Shown: piece after piece, positions 60,801-64,000 of the stretch
Layout: every line of letters starts with the position of its first letter
Position numbering within the stretch: position 1 is the first letter of the stretch
Assembly: GCA_023333565.1 (NCBI GenBank)
Contig: JAJKFH010000030.1
Coordinates: 310,001-374,000 of the forward strand
Origin: Puffinus mauretanicus
Lineage: Eukaryota; Chordata; Aves; Procellariiformes; Procellariidae
Length of the DNA stretch: 64,000 nucleotides
Reading direction: 5' to 3'
Notes under the pieces: generated by a model
Database searches by the model: none
What the model was told of the DNA's origin: nothing
The model's input: the letters and a program-made list of their open reading frames with translations, nothing else
Program-made: the position numbers and the translations under genes

Positions 60801-63169
60801 GAACCAGCACTGCAATCCTTGTACTTGCCTGCCTTGCATTTCCCATAGTTTGTCTTTTTCATGTTTAATCAGACTGGGGTCCCAATCCCACAGTGAGCTG
60901 CCCGTGAGCAGACGACTGCTCCTGTATGCAGCTCAGGTGGGGAAAGAGCCTGAGCATTGTCTGCTTCCTACCACGTCCCAGCAGATTTGGTGGGTTCCTG
61001 TTTCCTTGTCTAGAAGAAAGCAATGACACTGTGACTGGCAATATGTTTGGTGTATCTTATCTTATCTGCAAATATTCACCAGTTCTGTAACAGAAAGCAT
61101 TCAAACAAGCAACTTTTCCAGGAATTAAACCTGGAGACTACACTCATCTCTGCAATGTAACTGCTTACAGGACTGGCTCTGGTCAGAGCAAGTAAAACCT
61201 CCATGGCTAAAACCATGGTAAAGAAAAGGCTCCAAGAGTGTAATATTGGAATCTGATTATTTCAGTCCTGTTAATATACATGTCATTTTGCATTGCCTGT
61301 CAGAGAAGGTATTGAAGGTGCAACAGCTCTGGGTGCATCCAAAAATGAAACAATCTATTGAATGATGCCAACCCATCACTGCCTGCATTTCAAACTTGAG
61401 TGAAACAAAGGAAATGCCGAGTCATTAGCAAAGACTTCTCCCCTCAGTAGAGCTAATCATTCCAGTTAAATGGATGTCAACAAAGGTAAAACAAAAGACC
61501 ATCTCAAATAGAAATAATAAAACTTTATTGCTGTCTGAATCAGGTTTAATTTCATGAAGTATTTTTTGTGATAAATTCTGTTTTGTTTCCAGCCATCTAT
61601 GGAGTCATTCACGAAGCGTGGGGCAAACAAATTTCAATTTGTCACCTGAGCAGAAAACAAAAAAAAGTAAACAAAGAAAAAATCTCTTTAGCTTCCCACA
61701 CATCACAGATAAAAAAACAGGGTGCAATATCTACTTTGCCTTCTAACACCTCTTCAGCTGTGTCAACACTGATGGGCACAGGCTTCAATGTCCTGGATTC
61801 CCTCAAGCTCCAGGTCAGCCAAATGCAGACCCACAGCTCCAGTTGGGTGGGCGGGCAGCCAGACCCACAGGCTCCCAATCTCAGCCAACTCTGTTCTGTT
61901 GTTAGCTCTGGGTAAGCTGTTACAAAGCTGTGCTACACAACTTTGTAATAATGACTTTTCAATCTGTGTCAGGTGCTCACCATCTGGTCTCTTGCCTTTG
62001 TGAGGTCTGTAACTCAAAAGAAGAAAGAAAAAACAACAACTTTGTGGAGAAGGGGACTGTGGCCAAAATTTGGTGAAACATTTCTGAACACACCTAAATT
62101 GAAGTGCACAACTTATCCCAATATGCTTCAGAAAAGCATGAGCTTACTCCCTTGACTGAATTACACTTTTGTGTTCATCAGGCAAAATATAAGCGTGTTA
62201 TGCTCCAGAAGCTTATGGTGAAGAAGGATGATAATGTAGCTTAAAGAAAGATAATTTTGCTTACAATGAAGAGAAAAGGTTGACAGTCTTCTTGCTCCAA
62301 TGTGTGTACTTCAATCTGTTAAGGTTTAGGAAAAAAAGGCCACCTGTTTCCAGGGTGAAGTTTTAGTGAAATTCTCCTCCAGTATTTTGACACCTTGTTA
62401 TTTGCATTTCTCTTGTCCTTTAAAAAAATCCACAACTCTGTGTACTGAACCAAGCTAGCAGCAAACTTCTTATGGCTTTTGGCAGCTTGTATTCCAGATG
62501 GCCTGGACAAAACCATAAGATATTATATAAAAGATCTAATTCCACAAGTCAATGCATGGAGAATATTTCAGGTGATGACATTAAGTTGTTTACCAGGGCA
62601 TGTGTAGTGTCTCCCCAGGCTGATATCATCAAATGCTAAACTCTTGGTGGTTTTAATCCGCATTCATCAACTTTACTGTTACACTTCGAGCAGCTGTCTC
62701 GCTCTCTTAATACATGCTGCTAACCAGATGGCCTCAGAAAACACAACCATATGAAGTCTGATCCCACTTAATTCTTAATCTCTTCATGCGTTGCACTTTC
62801 TTGATTTTGCATCAAAAAAAGGCATAATCTAGTAGCAGGAGAGTGGCAGTTGATTTAGTCCAGAATTCTGCCCTTGATGTATGCGATGGAGACAAGGCAA
62901 TGGCATCTCTCTAATACATAACTTTAAAAACCTGTTTGAAAGGGAGTTCAGCTGTGCCAAATAATATTTTAAAGTATTACAAGGTTTTCTGTGTCATTAT
63001 AGTGTGAGAATCCACGATGGATGCTTCTGAGGATCAGAGGACATAAAAGCATTTTTAAGCTTTTAATATAAAAGACTGCAATATGATCCTTTTAAAAGGA
63101 CTTCTACATGGTTTAAGCCACCTAGTCATCGTCATGTCCTTTGTAGAAGAAAACAATTACTTTTCTTAC

Positions 63170-63196
63170 CTTCTTTTTCTGAGGGATCTCCCATAG
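63170..63196 (-). other. 27-nt segment bounded by strong splice sites, minus strand
   Basis: On the minus strand an acceptor with a pyrimidine-rich run (CATAACTCCTCCTTACCCAG) precedes 27 nt that end in AAGAAG and a donor GTAAGAAAAG. The segment is open in all three phases, and one phase begins with ATG (MGDPSEKE). Its length is a multiple of three, as in many microexons. A second, 28-nt segment of similar quality occurs at 24948-24975 on the same strand, which shows how often such pseudo-exons arise by chance. Confidence 0.15.
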
Positions 63197-64000
63197 CTGG
63201 GTAAGGAGGAGTTATGAAAATGAACCTGTGTGGCTTTCCTCCTTTCAGTGCCCATGCACCTCTTTATACTAAGAACCAATTTAAAAAGACACAATTCTGT
63301 TCAATACTTAGAGTGCAAATCCAATGTCAGGCCAGGGTATTGCCTGGTCTCAGGACTAAGAGCATCCCTTCATTGGGATGAATCATGGGATTTGTTGTCC
63401 TGCAGTTAATAGGACAGGCCACGCACTTGCCTGTAATTTGTCAAAAAAGCCTTGACAGATAAGTGTATAGTTCGAGGTGATGGCAAGCAGTAATCAGAAA
63501 TTCTGCCCTACCTCCCTCCGTCATTGTGTAGCATCTAAGTCCAGGAGGCAGGTTCTGGAAGTTTGCAGGTGGATGTCACCTACAGACATGAAACTAACCA
63601 AGCTTAGAAAATACTTTTAGGGTTTGTTTTTTTTCCAACCTTGAAGATCCTGAGAAGTATTTAAAAATGAAAACGTGACCTGACAACTTGCAGAGGGAAA
63701 TAGGACCTGTTTGATTTTTTTCTCCTGTTGATCTGTGGTGCGTGCAGCAATTCATGCACAGGCTTAGAAGTGTCAAGAGCCCTTCCACAGACATCTTTGC
63801 TCCTGCAATGCAATGGGCACCCAGCACACCATCTTCTTACCCTACCTTAAAAAACTGGAATCAGGGACAACGTTGGTCATGTCCCTACGGGATTAGTTGT
63901 GGAGTAACCTCATTTGCACCAGTGAAGTTACTCCTGATTTACACCAGCAAATGTGATTATAGAACGCAGTCTTGTTGCATTAATTTAGCATCCTTCCTGC

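Larger units (their letters stand above)
56286..64000. other. Mostly unique non-coding DNA
   Basis: No gene is recognised. The interval holds a (TATCC)n pentanucleotide repeat, a candidate conserved AT-rich element (57500-57860), a 27-nt minus-strand segment bounded by good splice sites (63170-63196), and a possible ancient repeat near 63890-63975. The frame at 59550-59858 minus includes one hydrophobic stretch (GMAFPLIISFMTIVFIYGY) but has no supporting context. Confidence 0.5.

Noticed and set aside
1..64000. tRNA, rRNA or miRNA genes
   Set aside because: No cloverleaf with intact A and B boxes, rRNA core or convincing long hairpin was seen. A covariance-model scan would be decisive.

Overview
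The window looks like bird nuclear DNA, most likely from a neoavian bird. Several CR1 LINE copies carry the ATTCTATG-type tails of avian chicken repeat 1. There is also a solo LTR that I recognise from memory as a family widespread in neoavian genomes, and very old amniote-type repeats (MIR-like and L3/CR1-like) survive as diverged remnants. No bacterial or viral gene organisation is visible. The only long reading frames with recognisable protein motifs belong to CR1 ORF2 reverse transcriptase. I found no complete host gene, so the window reads as intergenic DNA or a large intron.

Layout. Positions 1-27,689 are mostly unique non-coding DNA. They hold a 255-nt uninterrupted polypyrimidine tract (inside 8187-8480), a MIR-like SINE (11557-11672), an ancient CR1/L3-like remnant (17108-17340), an (AC)n microsatellite (about 19017-19058) and some GC-richer islands. 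An old antisense CR1 occupies 27,690-28,995. AT-rich, homeobox-site-rich stretches that could be conserved non-coding elements lie at 25,540-25,960, 29,990-30,250, 31,480-31,700, 35,570-35,870 and 57,500-57,860. Young CR1 insertions lie at 32,795-33,385 (+), 34,008-34,535 (-), 47,351-48,605 (+), 54,180-55,833 (+) and 56,075-56,285 (+). Older ones lie at 40,770-41,480 (-), 43,555-44,468 (+) and 44,728-44,925 (+). The antisense solo LTR spans 49,437-50,148, flanked by a perfect 5-bp target-site duplication.

Function. Nothing here forms a pathway. The CR1 copies are 5'-truncated and carry stops or frameshifts, except one short copy (32,811-33,302) whose C-terminal frame is open to its stop but lacks the catalytic domain. 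The most gene-like host signals are a charged open segment behind a splice acceptor at 51,994 and a few small splice-bounded segments (32,075-32,201; 53,096-53,128; 63,170-63,196 minus). None is proven, and one is probably a MIR remnant. I did not find a convincing undescribed biological system.
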